Source: Parvibacter caecicola (GTDB taxonomy: Bacteria > Actinomycetota > Coriobacteriia > Coriobacteriales > Eggerthellaceae). Taken from it: 64,000 nt of DNA. Location of the stretch: positions 248,001-312,000 of the forward strand of contig NZ_QIBY01000001.1 in assembly GCF_003725335.1 (NCBI RefSeq), given 5' to 3'. Below the pieces are notes generated by a model, which saw only the letters and a list, made by a program, of their open reading frames with translations, did no database searches and was not told the DNA's origin. Shown piece after piece: positions 1 to 7,864 of the stretch. Positions within the stretch are counted from its first letter, which is position 1. Every line of letters begins with the position of its first letter. The position numbers and the translations under genes were made by a program.

Positions 1-424
1 GCGCATCGCCGCCGCCGACCCCTCGGTGGCCGGTATCGCCAACGCGCTGGCGGCCCAGCTGCACGGCGCGAAGGTGGCCCGCACCGACATCGAGGACCAT
101 CTGGGCAACCAAACCTCCTTCGCCCTCATTGGCCGCCCCGGCAGCGCCCCACAGCTCACCGGGCCTCGCACGAAAACCTCCCTGGCGCTGTTCTTGCAGG
201 TGGACCGCGCCGGCAGCCTGTCCATGATTTTGTCGGAGTTCTCCTACGCCGGCATCAACCTGTCCATGATCCAGTCGCGCCCCACCAAGCAGCAGCTGGG
301 GGACTACATGTTCTTCCTGGAGTTCTTCGGCAACGTGAACGACCCAGCGGTGACAACCTGCCTGAACTGCCTGCGCATGAAGCTGCGCGAGGTGAAGGTG
401 CTGGGCTGCTACCCGGTGGAATAG
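1..424 (+). CDS. pheA: Prephenate dehydratase, C-terminal part (5' end outside window)
   Basis: This is the end of prephenate dehydratase, the cytoplasmic enzyme that makes phenylpyruvate in phenylalanine synthesis. The frame is open from base 2 with no stop upstream, so the gene enters from the left edge. About 140 residues remain: the last part of the catalytic domain, with IEDHLGNQTSF matching the family's IED..xNxTRF motif, then a complete ACT regulatory domain. The ACT domain shows TSLALFLQV, AGINLSMIQSRP (the GxNLxxIxSRP signature that binds phenylalanine) and YMFFLEF. Feedback inhibition by Phe is therefore expected. The gene ends 22 bases before the convergent mntP gene. Recognition is firm although the N-terminal domain cannot be inspected. 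Confidence 0.93.
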   Translation, partial: RIAAADPSVAGIANALAAQLHGAKVARTDIEDHLGNQTSFALIGRPGSAPQLTGPRTKTSLALFLQVDRAGSLSMILSEFSYAGINLSMIQSRPTKQQLGDYMFFLEFFGNVNDPAVTTCLNCLRMKLREVKVLGCYPVE

Positions 425-446
425 GGGCGCAGGGCCCCGGCAGCGC

Positions 447-1028
447 CTAGCCTTGCAGCAGGTGCTCGCAGAGGATTTTCGCCCCGATGAGAATGAGCAC
501 CGCACCGCCGGCCACGGTGGCCCCTTTTTGGAACTTGGCGCCGAAGTAATTGCCTATGACCACGCCGGCAAACGAGAGGCAGAAAGCGGTAAGGCCGATG
601 ACCGCGGCCGCGAGCGCGATGTTCACCTGCAAAAACGCGAAGGTGATGCCCACTGCCAGCGCGTCGATGCTGGTGGCAACGGCAAGCATCAATAACTGCC
701 CCAGCTGAAGCGGGGCGTCTTTCACCGCCGAGCACTCCCCCTCGCTGCAGCCTTCCTCATGGAAAGCGTCCCAGAGCATCTTGCCGCCGATGAAGGCCAG
801 GAGCCCGAAGGCAATCCAATGGTCCACCGGCGTAACAATGGCGGCGAACTGACTGCCCAGGGCCCAGCCCGCCACCGGCATGAACGCTTGGAACGCGCCG
901 AAGAACAGGGCGATCACCAAAGCGCGGCCCCAGTTCACCCGACTCATGCCCAGCCCTTTGCACACGGCAACGGCGAAAGCGTCCATGGAAAGCCCCACCC
1001 CGGTGAGGAATATGGCGGCAATGCCCAC
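447..1028 (-). CDS. mntP: MntP-like manganese efflux pump
   Basis: Six-TM inner-membrane protein of the MntP (DUF204) family, which exports Mn2+. The two pseudo-symmetric half repeats carry the conserved acidic motifs LSMDAFAVAVCKG near the N-terminus and ATSIDALAVGITF in the second half, whose Asp residues line the transport path. I chose the GTG at 1028 because a perfect AAGGAGG (1033-1039) sits 4 bases upstream. This gives 193 residues, near the usual length of about 190. An in-frame ATG at 1058 would add 10 residues but has no ribosome site. No mntP riboswitch (yybP-ykoY type) was recognised in the 130 bases upstream. Confidence 0.9.
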   Translation of the reverse strand: MGIAAIFLTGVGLSMDAFAVAVCKGLGMSRVNWGRALVIALFFGAFQAFMPVAGWALGSQFAAIVTPVDHWIAFGLLAFIGGKMLWDAFHEEGCSEGECSAVKDAPLQLGQLLMLAVATSIDALAVGITFAFLQVNIALAAAVIGLTAFCLSFAGVVIGNYFGAKFQKGATVAGGAVLILIGAKILCEHLLQG

Positions 1029-1159
1029 GGCGCCTCCTTTCGCGCTGGTTAGTGCCATACGACGTGCAAGCATAGCACGGACCGCCCGCAGGCGCCGCGT
1101 CGCGGGCGGGCAGCAGCGGCAAAAAGCGGACGAGGGCCCGCAGGGGCGCCCGGCCCGGG

Positions 1160-2035
1160 TTAGGGCCGCAGCAGGCCACATTCGCAGCGGAAGAAGCCTT
1201 CTCGCTGCAGCTGGGCCGCAATCTCCCCCTTCAGCCGCTCGTCAGCGGGGGCAACCCCTGCCCGGGCCAGCTCTTCGTCCACCAGCTGCCAAGCCTGCGC
1301 CGCGGCAATACCCTCCGGATGGGCCAGCACGCAGCGCAAAAGCGCGGCCCGCTTCTGGCGATTCGACCCCGCAAAGGGGCTCTGGCGCGCATAGGAAGCG
1401 CTGCGGCGCGACGGGTTGGCGGTTTCCGCCTTCAGGCGGGCGCCCAAATCCAGCAGGGCGTAGTTCCACCCGCGCGGCTCTTCCGTGGCGGCGCAGTCGG
1501 CCACCAGCGGCATCAGCTGCCGGTCGGCCACATTCTCCTGCGAGGGGAACAGCAGGTGCAGAAACACCGACCGCACGTTGGTTTCCAGGTAAGGAGCCGC
1601 CGTGCGGTAGGCGAAGTTGCACACTCCGGCGGCGGTTGCGGGCCCCACACCCGGCAGCGCCAAAAGCTCATCGTAGCTGCGGGGCAGCTGCCCTTGCAAG
1701 GTAGCGGCGCACACTTCGGCCGCCCGCTTCAGCAGAAGGGCGCGGCGGTTGTAGCCCAGCCCCTGCCAGTGCTCCAGCACGTCGGCGCTGCTGGCGGCCG
1801 CCAGCGCGTCCGCCGTAGGGAACGCGGCCATGAACCGGGGCCAGAAGTTCAGCACCCGGGCCACCTGGGTTTGCTGCAGCATCACTTCGGACACCAGCAC
1901 GGCAAAAGGATCGTCGATGTTGCGCCAGGGCAGCTCGCGGTAGGCGGCACGCCCCTCTTGCCACACCTGCTCGATAAACTGGGGCCGCGAGAGCGCCGCT
2001 TCACCCCAGGCGATGTTCGGGCTACTCTTCGTCAA
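1160..2035 (-). CDS. mutY: A/G-specific adenine glycosylase, clusterless MutY type
   Basis: HhH-GPD DNA glycosylase that removes adenine mispaired with 8-oxoG. SEVMLQQTQV contains the catalytic Glu (E37 in E. coli), and LPGVGPATA is the helix-hairpin-helix. At 291 residues it is shorter than typical MutY (~350). The C-x6-C-x2-C-x5-C [4Fe-4S] ligands expected after the GPD region are absent; that region reads NPSRRSASYARQSPF. The position of the catalytic Asp138 holds Glu (YLETNVRSV in place of ILDGNVKRV). A NUDIX-like recognition domain is also missing or very reduced. These traits match known clusterless MutY-like proteins. The first codons overlap the stop of the upstream AAA+-like gene by 14 bases, implying coupled translation. 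Confidence 0.87.
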   Translation of the reverse strand: MTKSSPNIAWGEAALSRPQFIEQVWQEGRAAYRELPWRNIDDPFAVLVSEVMLQQTQVARVLNFWPRFMAAFPTADALAAASSADVLEHWQGLGYNRRALLLKRAAEVCAATLQGQLPRSYDELLALPGVGPATAAGVCNFAYRTAAPYLETNVRSVFLHLLFPSQENVADRQLMPLVADCAATEEPRGWNYALLDLGARLKAETANPSRRSASYARQSPFAGSNRQKRAALLRCVLAHPEGIAAAQAWQLVDEELARAGVAPADERLKGEIAAQLQREGFFRCECGLLRP

Positions 2036-3482
2036 GGAAGTCTTCCAGGTTGGCCAGCCCCTCCCGGAAGCGGGCGATCACGTTTTCCTCCAGCTCCAGA
2101 TACTCCTTCGAGCCCAGCGGCTGATAAGCGGCCAGCTTGTCGAACAGGTTGTCGGCGGAAACCGCCACATACTCTCCCTGGGCCATGCCCATCTTGTAAG
2201 CCTCTTCGATGGCCTCCCGCGCCGCCATGTGCATGTCGTAGCGAGGCATGCCATTGGACAGCCGCACCAGCTGGCCGCAGTCGATGGAACGAAGGGAAGG
2301 ATGCTCCCGCGCCAGCTCGGCCCAGATGTCGGCCCGCTCCGCCGCCGTGGGCAGCGAGATGTCCAGCACCGTGAAGGGGGTGAGCAAGTCCACGAAGAAG
2401 GCGTCCACCGAGCTGTCCAGGCAAGACGTTGCCACCACCAGCACCGACGGGTTCTCCACCGCCTGGCGGATGAGGGCCATCGCCTCGCGCGCCCCTTTGC
2501 CCACCGAGGCGCGGATAAGGCCGCCCAAATCCTCGAAGGAGTCCACCGCCGGCGGCTCCCACAAATCCAGGTCTTCCAGCACCAGCACGCCGCCCCGTTC
2601 CAGCACCGTGCCCAGCTTGGAGGGATTGGCCTTCGGGGCGCCCAAGATGGCCAACGAAAGCACCGTGTAGCCCAGCATGTTCTCTTCAAGGCGCATGCGG
2701 ATCTGCGGCAGCCCCATCTCGCCGGCCACCGCCTGGGCGAAACGGGAAGCGTCCTCACGGGCTTCGGCGCGGATGACCAGCGAATCCAACGCCGGCGGCC
2801 GCTCAAGGCCGTGGCGCTCGTTGAGCAGTTGCAGAAGCTCGTTGAATTCTGGCTCATCCTGGCGGCCGATGCCGAAGTTGCGGGCAGCGAAAACGGCATC
2901 GTCGTAGCCCACCAGCGAAGAGAAGTTGAGGGGCGGCACAACCTGCGGGCCCGGCTTGGCTTCGGCGGCGGGGCCATCAGCCTCGGCCGGCGCCTCCGCG
3001 CCCTCCTGCGCAGCCGCAGCCGAGGGCAGCGGGAAGGCGACGCCTGCGAACCCCGGCCCACCGAACACCCCCTCGGGAATGCCATTCTCTTCGAAATCGT
3101 CCTCCAGCGCCCGGGCGAAGTCTTCCAGCTGCTCGCGATCGAGCCCCAGCTGCTCCAAATGCGAGAAGGCCAAGTCCTGCAACTTCTTGCCGCACTCCCC
3201 CACTTCTACCGGCGAGAGATAAGGCTCCATCTTCTGGAAAACGTGTTCGGCCAGCGAGCGGTCCTTCACGGTGCAGGCCAGATTCCACGCCTCGCGGATG
3301 CTGCGTAGCGCCGATTGGGTGGGCTGGCCCTCCTGGCTGCCAGCATCGAATGCGGCCATGTACAAATGGGCCGCCATTTGGGAATTCCCCTGGGTGCGCG
3401 CCTCCTGCGCCTGCTTCACGAACAGTTGGGCCGAATCATTTTCGGGAGAAGGCTGCGGCAGGGAATCGTTCAATTCGGTCAT
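2022..3482 (-). CDS. AAA+-like protein with degenerate Walker A, unknown function
   Basis: A 486-residue cytoplasmic protein I do not recognise by name. Residues 1-130 are helical and TPR-like. Residues ~140-180 form an Ala/Pro/Glu-rich linker. From ~185 the order resembles an AAA+ ATPase: SSLVGYDDAV, then a strand where Walker A should lie but reading SLVIRAEAREDASRF (no GxxGxGK[ST]), then a good Walker B, GVLVLEDLDLWE (~298-309), and a sensor-1-like strand SVLVVATSCLD. A helical C-terminal lid follows. ATP hydrolysis is thus doubtful; a scaffolding or regulatory role is possible. The ATG at 3482 has AAGGAGG 7 bases upstream. The gene is co-transcribed with mutY (14-base overlap) and follows the HAD gene by 19 bases. 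Confidence 0.75.
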   Translation of the reverse strand: MTELNDSLPQPSPENDSAQLFVKQAQEARTQGNSQMAAHLYMAAFDAGSQEGQPTQSALRSIREAWNLACTVKDRSLAEHVFQKMEPYLSPVEVGECGKKLQDLAFSHLEQLGLDREQLEDFARALEDDFEENGIPEGVFGGPGFAGVAFPLPSAAAAQEGAEAPAEADGPAAEAKPGPQVVPPLNFSSLVGYDDAVFAARNFGIGRQDEPEFNELLQLLNERHGLERPPALDSLVIRAEAREDASRFAQAVAGEMGLPQIRMRLEENMLGYTVLSLAILGAPKANPSKLGTVLERGGVLVLEDLDLWEPPAVDSFEDLGGLIRASVGKGAREAMALIRQAVENPSVLVVATSCLDSSVDAFFVDLLTPFTVLDISLPTAAERADIWAELAREHPSLRSIDCGQLVRLSNGMPRYDMHMAAREAIEEAYKMGMAQGEYVAVSADNLFDKLAAYQPLGSKEYLELEENVIARFREGLANLEDFLDEE

Positions 3483-3501
3483 TCCGTACCTCCTTCGCGG
3501 G

Positions 3502-4215
3502 TTATTTCTCGATGTTCCAGTCCAGTATTTCCCAGCCATCCGCCTTCGCAGTGCGCTTCAGCGGCTTGTCGGGGGTTACGGCCAAGGGCTCGCGCGCCTG
3601 CGACAACAGGGCGCGGTCGGAATGGTGGTCGCCATAGGCCCAGTCCAGCTCCCATTTGTCGGGACCGAACAGCTCGTCGCACAGCCGGGTGATGGCCAGC
3701 GCCTTCTCACAGCCCTGCACCGGCGCGCCGTCCACCTTGTTAGTGTAACAGCCGCTGCCGTCCACCTGCATGCGGGTGGACACCTGGGCGTAGATGCAAT
3801 GATTGCGCATCGCCTCCCGCACAATGGGCTCGAACGACGCCGAAATCATAACCACCGCGTGGCCTGCTTCAGCGTGGCGCTCTATGGCCTCGGCCGCTTC
3901 GGGGCGCCAGCGGGGCTCCACCACCTTATGATAGAAATCCGCCAGGAACGCGTCCACCTTCGCCTTCGGCTGCCCCTCGAACGCGCTGAACACCAGCTCA
4001 CGGGCCAGGCTCTCGTTCTGGGGCAAGCGGAACTTGTACCGGCCGGCCCACAGCAGTATGCGGAAGGCCGCTTTCTTCGACATCAGCCCGTGCTTCAACA
4101 GGTAGCGCACCAGCATCACCGGCGAGTCCCCCTGGATGCAGGTGCCGTCGAAATCGAAGGCGGCCACCGACACCACGCCCTCGCCGCTGGCCTTCACGGG
4201 AAACCGGTACACCAT
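3502..4215 (-). CDS. HAD-IB family phosphatase (SerB-like)
   Basis: Haloacid dehalogenase subfamily IB hydrolase, the group that includes phosphoserine phosphatase-like enzymes. Motif I is AAFDFDGTCIQGDS near residue 20 (nucleophile Asp and Asp+2), motif II lies in VVMISASFEP, and motif III/IV is YGDHHSD. The substrate cannot be read from sequence. The ATG at 4215 is preferred because GGAGGG lies 5 bases upstream; it gives 237 residues, the normal subfamily length. The frame stays open to a GTG at 4356, which would add 47 residues without family similarity. It probably heads a short unit with the AAA+-like gene and mutY. Confidence 0.82.
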   Translation of the reverse strand: MVYRFPVKASGEGVVSVAAFDFDGTCIQGDSPVMLVRYLLKHGLMSKKAAFRILLWAGRYKFRLPQNESLARELVFSAFEGQPKAKVDAFLADFYHKVVEPRWRPEAAEAIERHAEAGHAVVMISASFEPIVREAMRNHCIYAQVSTRMQVDGSGCYTNKVDGAPVQGCEKALAITRLCDELFGPDKWELDWAYGDHHSDRALLSQAREPLAVTPDKPLKRTAKADGWEILDWNIEK

Positions 4216-4519
4216 GCTTCCCTCCGGGGCCATGTGGCTGATGCGCCGCTGGCGCGCCTCTTCCGGCGAATCGGGGGCCGCGACGAAGACCGAACGGCAT
4301 GCCCCGTCAACCGCGCCGCAGGTTTCTGTTTCCAGAACTGTCACCACAATCCTCACGTAACCAAGTACCTTACTTGTTTCAAATATCGAATTTTACCATT
4401 CGGCCCTGTCCTCTGCCGAAAAACCTTGCAGGCTGCACCGGCCGTCCACAGTATTGCGGCCGAAACGAAAACGGGGCCCGCTTGGGGCCCCGAGTGGTTC
4501 GACGCAGGTTCGCGGCGCT
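4216..4519. other. Intergenic region with promoter-like AT pocket and terminator
   Basis: 304 bases between the HAD gene and the polyferredoxin gene, both on the minus strand. An AT-rich pocket at about 4360-4400 (minus strand reads GTAAAATTCGATATTTG) is the likely promoter of the HAD-AAA-mutY unit. The terminator of the polyferredoxin gene is at 4463-4492. No additional gene was seen. Confidence 0.45.
4463..4492 (-). terminator. Rho-independent terminator of the polyferredoxin unit
   Basis: Perfect 8-bp GC stem (4472-4479 with 4485-4492, five-base loop) followed on the minus strand by TTTTCGTTTCG. It lies 28 bases past the stop codon at 4520. Confidence 0.8.
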
Positions 4520-5695
4520 TTAGCGCTCGTAAATCTGGGAAATGCCGATAAGATCCTTCATGGAGTGAAGGATGGAATGGGGGTTGCTGGGCGGGTTCTT
4601 CAGCGGCGCCATTTCGTAGCGATCCACCGCGCCGGACAGCAGGTCCACCGCGAACACCTCGTCGGAGAGCCACAGGGCGTCGGTGCGGCAGATGTCGGTG
4701 CAGCAGCGGCACTTCACACAGTCGCCGGGATAATGCTCCACGCCGAAGGTGCCGTCCTCCCCCTGCCACTTGCGGATGGCGCCGGTGGGGCAGAAGGTGG
4801 CGCACATCTGGCAAGAGGTGCACTTCTCCGGATCGATCACCACATGGCCCCACAGGCGGGTGTCGATCATAACGTCCTGCGGTTCCCCCAAAGCCGCCAG
4901 CGCGTCCAGCAGTCGTTCGCGACGGTCGGGGATGAAGTGGGGCAGCGTGCCGTCCTCCATCACCTTCAGGTACTTCGGCGGCTCTTTGCGCTCGATTTTC
5001 AGGGCGTCGTTGATGCTCTCTTCCGCCACGATGGAGGCGACGGAGGTGGCTTCGTCTTTCATGTTGGTGAAGAAGCCGCGGCGGCCGGCGTCGAATTCCT
5101 CTTCGCCGGTTTTGCGGATGAAGCTGGGCAGCTTCGCGGAGATGCGCACCTCTACCGGGCTGTTCCACGTTTGAAGCAGCACGTTGGCGGTGTCGCGCAC
5201 CAGCTGGGCGGTTTGTAGCCCCACGGCCAGCTCGCAGCTGTCGCACTCCCCCTGCACCAGGGTGATGCGCTTGGCGCCCATCTCGGCCAGGGTTACCAGC
5301 AGGCTTTCCTCCACGCGTCCCAGGCAGGTTACCGACACCACCTTGGCGGGGTCGTACAGGCCCGAAGCGGCGCTCAGGATGCGCTCGCAGGCGATGACCG
5401 CCTCGCCGTCGGCGGCGGCCATGGCGTCCAGACAGTCCTGCAGCAGCTGGGCATCGCCCGGTTTGTGGGCCTCCAGCGCGCACGTGGGGCACACGGTGGC
5501 GCAGGTGCCGCAGCCAACGCACTTCTCCGGCGCAATGATGATGGTGTTGTCGCTATAGGAAATGCAACCGGAGGTGCAGGCCTCGGCGCATCGCATGCAG
5601 CTGGCGTTGCGGTTGCGCACGGAAACGCAACGGTTTTGGTGAACGGTGATATTCTGGCTCTCAAGCTTTTCGAACAGTTCCATCAGGTTGCTCAT
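4520..5695 (-). CDS. Polyferredoxin-like 4Fe-4S protein (391 aa)
   Basis: Cytoplasmic iron-sulphur protein with four ferredoxin-type cluster motifs. Two are N-terminal: CMRCAEACTSGC (33-44) and CVGCGTCATVCP (59-70). Two are C-terminal: CTSCQMCATFCPTGAI and CVKCRCCTDICRTDAL. The second and third are regular CxxCxxCxxxCP; the other two are irregular. The middle region carries VTCLGRVEESLLVTLAEMG and a GECDSCELAVG motif, reminiscent of MvhD/FrhD-type subunits that pass electrons between flavin and iron-sulphur partners. No signal peptide or TM segment is visible. The partner enzyme is not obvious; the next gene upstream (5733-6590) is 37 bases away and likely co-transcribed. The exact electron donor and acceptor are unknown. 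Confidence 0.78.
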   Translation of the reverse strand: MSNLMELFEKLESQNITVHQNRCVSVRNRNASCMRCAEACTSGCISYSDNTIIIAPEKCVGCGTCATVCPTCALEAHKPGDAQLLQDCLDAMAAADGEAVIACERILSAASGLYDPAKVVSVTCLGRVEESLLVTLAEMGAKRITLVQGECDSCELAVGLQTAQLVRDTANVLLQTWNSPVEVRISAKLPSFIRKTGEEEFDAGRRGFFTNMKDEATSVASIVAEESINDALKIERKEPPKYLKVMEDGTLPHFIPDRRERLLDALAALGEPQDVMIDTRLWGHVVIDPEKCTSCQMCATFCPTGAIRKWQGEDGTFGVEHYPGDCVKCRCCTDICRTDALWLSDEVFAVDLLSGAVDRYEMAPLKNPPSNPHSILHSMKDLIGISQIYER

Positions 5696-5732
5696 AGAGC
5701 TCTCCCCTCTCTATGCGGTTGTTTCACGGGGC

Positions 5733-6590
5733 CTAGTCTACGAACTCAGCCTTGGCGCTGTCGTAGGTCTTCACGGTGCCGTCGGCGTAAGTGACCGACC
5801 ACAGGGTGTAATCCACGTCGAATTCGGGCACGATTGCCAGCCGCTCCTCTTCGGCAAGGCTCTCGTCGGCCGCGGCCTCTTCGCCTTCCACCTGGGCCAC
5901 CAGCTCTTCGGCTGCGTCGCCCGCGGCGGCCTCTTCCTCAAGGCCCTCTGCCAGGGCAACCGCTTCAGCGGCCTTTTCGGCCTCAGCAGCCTCGGCTGCA
6001 GCGGCGGCTTCGGCTTCCGCCTTGGCCTTCGCCTCGGCATAGGCGGCGGCGTACTGGGCGTCGTAGCTCTCGCGGGAAGGGATGCACACGGCAACGGCCC
6101 CTTCGCCGAAAGCGCCGGTGACGGCTATCTCGCGCAGGTCCTCGATGAGGTCGATGGTGGAATCGGGAATGGAGCTGTCATCGGGCGCCTTCACCGTGAC
6201 GGCCATCTTGTTCACGAAGTTGATGCCGGTCCAGGGGAAGTCCAGCGTGGGACGGCCCTTCTCGCGGCGAATCTTGTTGGAGGCGGTGATGGTGTTGGAC
6301 ACCTTGAAGAACATGTTGTGCAGCCACTTGGGCATGACCGCTTCCCACAGCTCCTGCGCCTCGGGATCGTCCTTTTCCCAATAGGGACGGTGCATGCGCA
6401 CCGTGAGGGTCATCTTGTTAGCCACCGGCCACACCACATCCTCGGTGTCGGCCGGCGCGGGGGCCGCCTTCACCTGCGACGGAGCAACGTATGAATAAGA
6501 GCGCTTGATGTCGGCGACCGCTTCGTCGCTGAAGTCGCGCTCATCGATATCAACGTTGAGGATCAAAGAAGGGCGTACATAAGAAGGCAT
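5733..6590 (-). CDS. Conserved hypothetical protein with Ala/Glu-rich coiled coil
   Basis: A 285-residue protein with no function I recognise. The ATG at 6590 has AAAGGAAC about 6 bases upstream. Residues 1-160 look globular (conserved-looking RMHRPYWEKDDPEAQ, PKWLHNMFF and NKIRREKGRPTLDFPW stretches). Residues ~165-245 are strongly Ala/Glu/Lys-rich and should form a long helix or coiled coil. A small C-terminal strand-rich end (YTLWSVTYADGTVKTYD) follows. No signal peptide. It lies upstream of the polyferredoxin gene with a 37-base gap, so the two may work together, but this is inference from position only. Confidence 0.6.
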   Translation of the reverse strand: MPSYVRPSLILNVDIDERDFSDEAVADIKRSYSYVAPSQVKAAPAPADTEDVVWPVANKMTLTVRMHRPYWEKDDPEAQELWEAVMPKWLHNMFFKVSNTITASNKIRREKGRPTLDFPWTGINFVNKMAVTVKAPDDSSIPDSTIDLIEDLREIAVTGAFGEGAVAVCIPSRESYDAQYAAAYAEAKAKAEAEAAAAAEAAEAEKAAEAVALAEGLEEEAAAGDAAEELVAQVEGEEAAADESLAEEERLAIVPEFDVDYTLWSVTYADGTVKTYDSAKAEFVD

Positions 6591-6743
6591 GACTGTTCCT
6601 TTCCGTAAATGTTCAATCCCCAAACCCAACTTGCAAGTATCGCCCAAGCCAGAAACACTGTCAACAAACCCCGCCCCCAAAAGCAGATTCACCACAGGTG
6701 AGCATCTGAGGCCTGTCGAAAACCCAACCGGGGCAACAGCCCA

Positions 6744-6768
6744 GGCAGAGATAGAATCTCTGCCCTAC
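6744..6768 (-). repeat. REP-like hairpin, copy 1
   Basis: Perfect inverted repeat with 9-base arms GGCAGAGAT and ATCTCTGCC around AGA, followed by CTACGAA (GTAG on the minus strand). The same unit recurs at ten other places in the window. Confidence 0.85.
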
Positions 6769-6816
6769 GAAAAACCAGCAGAGAACCGTCCTCCAACACA
6801 CAGGCCCACCCCCTTC

Positions 6817-6892
6817 GTAGGGCAGACATTCTATGTCTGCCGAAAACGCGACCGAGGTAGACACACAGGCAGAGATAGAATCTCTGCCCTAC
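6817..6892. repeat. Inverted pair of REP-like hairpins (BIME-like), copies 2 and 3
   Basis: The left hairpin at 6821-6841 uses arms GGCAGACAT/ATGTCTGCC preceded by GTAG. The right hairpin at 6868-6888 uses GGCAGAGAT/ATCTCTGCC followed by CTAC. The outer ends TTCGTAGGGCAGA and TCTGCCCTACGAA mirror each other. The G-to-C change in one arm is matched in the other arm. Confidence 0.85.
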
Positions 6893-6959
6893 GAAAAACC
6901 AGTGGAAGTCACCCCGAGCAAACCGAATAACCCTTCAACACAGGTCCACGCAAGCAGCA

Positions 6960-7063
6960 TAAAAGCCACCCAGTGCCCCAGATTGGCTTGAAGGCCGGCC
7001 GAACGCACTGCGGTGCGTGAGGGAAAGGCCTGAACGCCAAGATGGAGTGCTGGGTGGCTTTTA
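6960..7063 (-). repeat. Nested long inverted repeat downstream of efp
   Basis: Outer arms of 14 bases (6960-6973 and 7050-7063; TAAAAGCCACCCAG and its exact complement) enclose a second imperfect stem and an inner CGCAC-TGCG-GTGCG hairpin. On the minus strand the outer arm ends in GGTGGCTTTTA, so the structure may act as a large terminator for efp. It shares a sequence block with the element at 56219-56323. Confidence 0.55.
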
Positions 7064-7077
7064 GGCGGACGAGTAGT

Positions 7078-7099
7078 CCGACGGCCGTCAGGCCGTCGG
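7078..7099 (-). terminator. Stem-loop just past the efp stop
   Basis: Perfect 9-bp stem CCGACGGCC/GGCCGTCGG with a GTCA loop, 5 bases after the efp stop codon. There is no T-run, so termination may depend on the following nested hairpin; mRNA 3'-end protection is an alternative. Confidence 0.4.
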
Positions 7100-7104
7100 A
7101 ACCC

Positions 7105-7668
7105 CTACACGCGCTTGATGAAACGGCCGTCGCGGGTGTCGATCTGCAGCACGTCGCCGATCTCGATGAAGGTGGGCACCTGCAGCTCTTTGCCGGTTTC
7201 CAGGGTGGCGGGCTTGGTGGTGTTGGTGGCGGTGTCGCCCTTGAAGCCGGGCTCGGTATGGGTGACTTCCAGCTCCACGAACATCTGGGGCTCCAGGGAA
7301 ATCAGCTCGTCGCCGGCGTAGAGCAGGGTGGCCTCGTCGTTCTCCTTCAGCCAGTCGGCGGCAGCGCCCACGGTTTCGGCCGGGATGGCCAGCTGCTCGA
7401 AGGTGTCGTTGTCCATGAAGTTGTAATCGGCACCGTCGTTGTAGAGGTACTGCATCTTCTTGGTTTCCAGGCGCACCGAATCGAACTTGGTGCCGGCGTT
7501 GAAGGTGTAGTCAACCACGCGGCCGGTTTTGATGTCCTTCAGCTTGGTGCGCACAAAGGCGCCGCCCTTGCCGGGCTTCACATGCTGGAACTCGACGATG
7601 GTGCACATCTTACCGTTGTTGATGATGCACATGCCGTTCTTGAAATCGGCGGTGGAAATGCTTGCCAT
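7105..7668 (-). CDS. efp: Translation elongation factor P
   Basis: Elongation factor P, 186 residues, which binds between the P and E sites and relieves ribosome stalling at proline runs. It has three beta-barrel domains. The domain I tip reads VKPGKGGAF with Lys34 at the position modified in other bacteria; no modification gene (epmA, ymfI type) is seen in the window. The C-terminal signature VPTFIEIGDVLQIDTRDGRF is complete. The ATG at 7668 follows AAGGAGGA at ideal spacing. The 196-base leader has a CATAAT box at 7739-7744 (minus strand) and a 6-bp hairpin at 7709-7723. In many bacteria efp follows pepP; here the pepP-aroQ cluster is 17 kb away. Confidence 0.97.
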   Translation of the reverse strand: MASISTADFKNGMCIINNGKMCTIVEFQHVKPGKGGAFVRTKLKDIKTGRVVDYTFNAGTKFDSVRLETKKMQYLYNDGADYNFMDNDTFEQLAIPAETVGAAADWLKENDEATLLYAGDELISLEPQMFVELEVTHTEPGFKGDTATNTTKPATLETGKELQVPTFIEIGDVLQIDTRDGRFIKRV

Positions 7669-7864
7669 GGCTCCTCCTTGAGGCTTCATATATGTACACA
7701 TGCGCAATCGCACGTTTCGTGCGGTTTCAAACTTGCCCATTATGCCACAGCTTATCCTCTGCGGGGCAAAAACCGCAAATCCCCCAGACCAGCGGCTGTA
7801 CCGCCCGCAGATTCCCACAACGGGCGCCTGCTCCTGCGCAGAAAACGCACGGAGGCCGGCTTCC

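Larger units (their letters stand above)
6591..7104. other. 514-base non-coding region with REP hairpins and long stem-loops
   Basis: No convincing gene is present. The stretch holds three REP-like hairpins (6744-6892), a nested inverted repeat of 104 bases (6960-7063) and a perfect 9-bp stem-loop (7078-7099) next to the efp stop codon. The promoter of the 6590 gene must lie at its left end. Confidence 0.6.

Noticed and set aside
6744-6892. Regularly spaced repeats that might be a CRISPR array
   Set aside because: The units are inverted relative to each other, the spacing is irregular and the same units lie scattered singly elsewhere; no cas genes are present.
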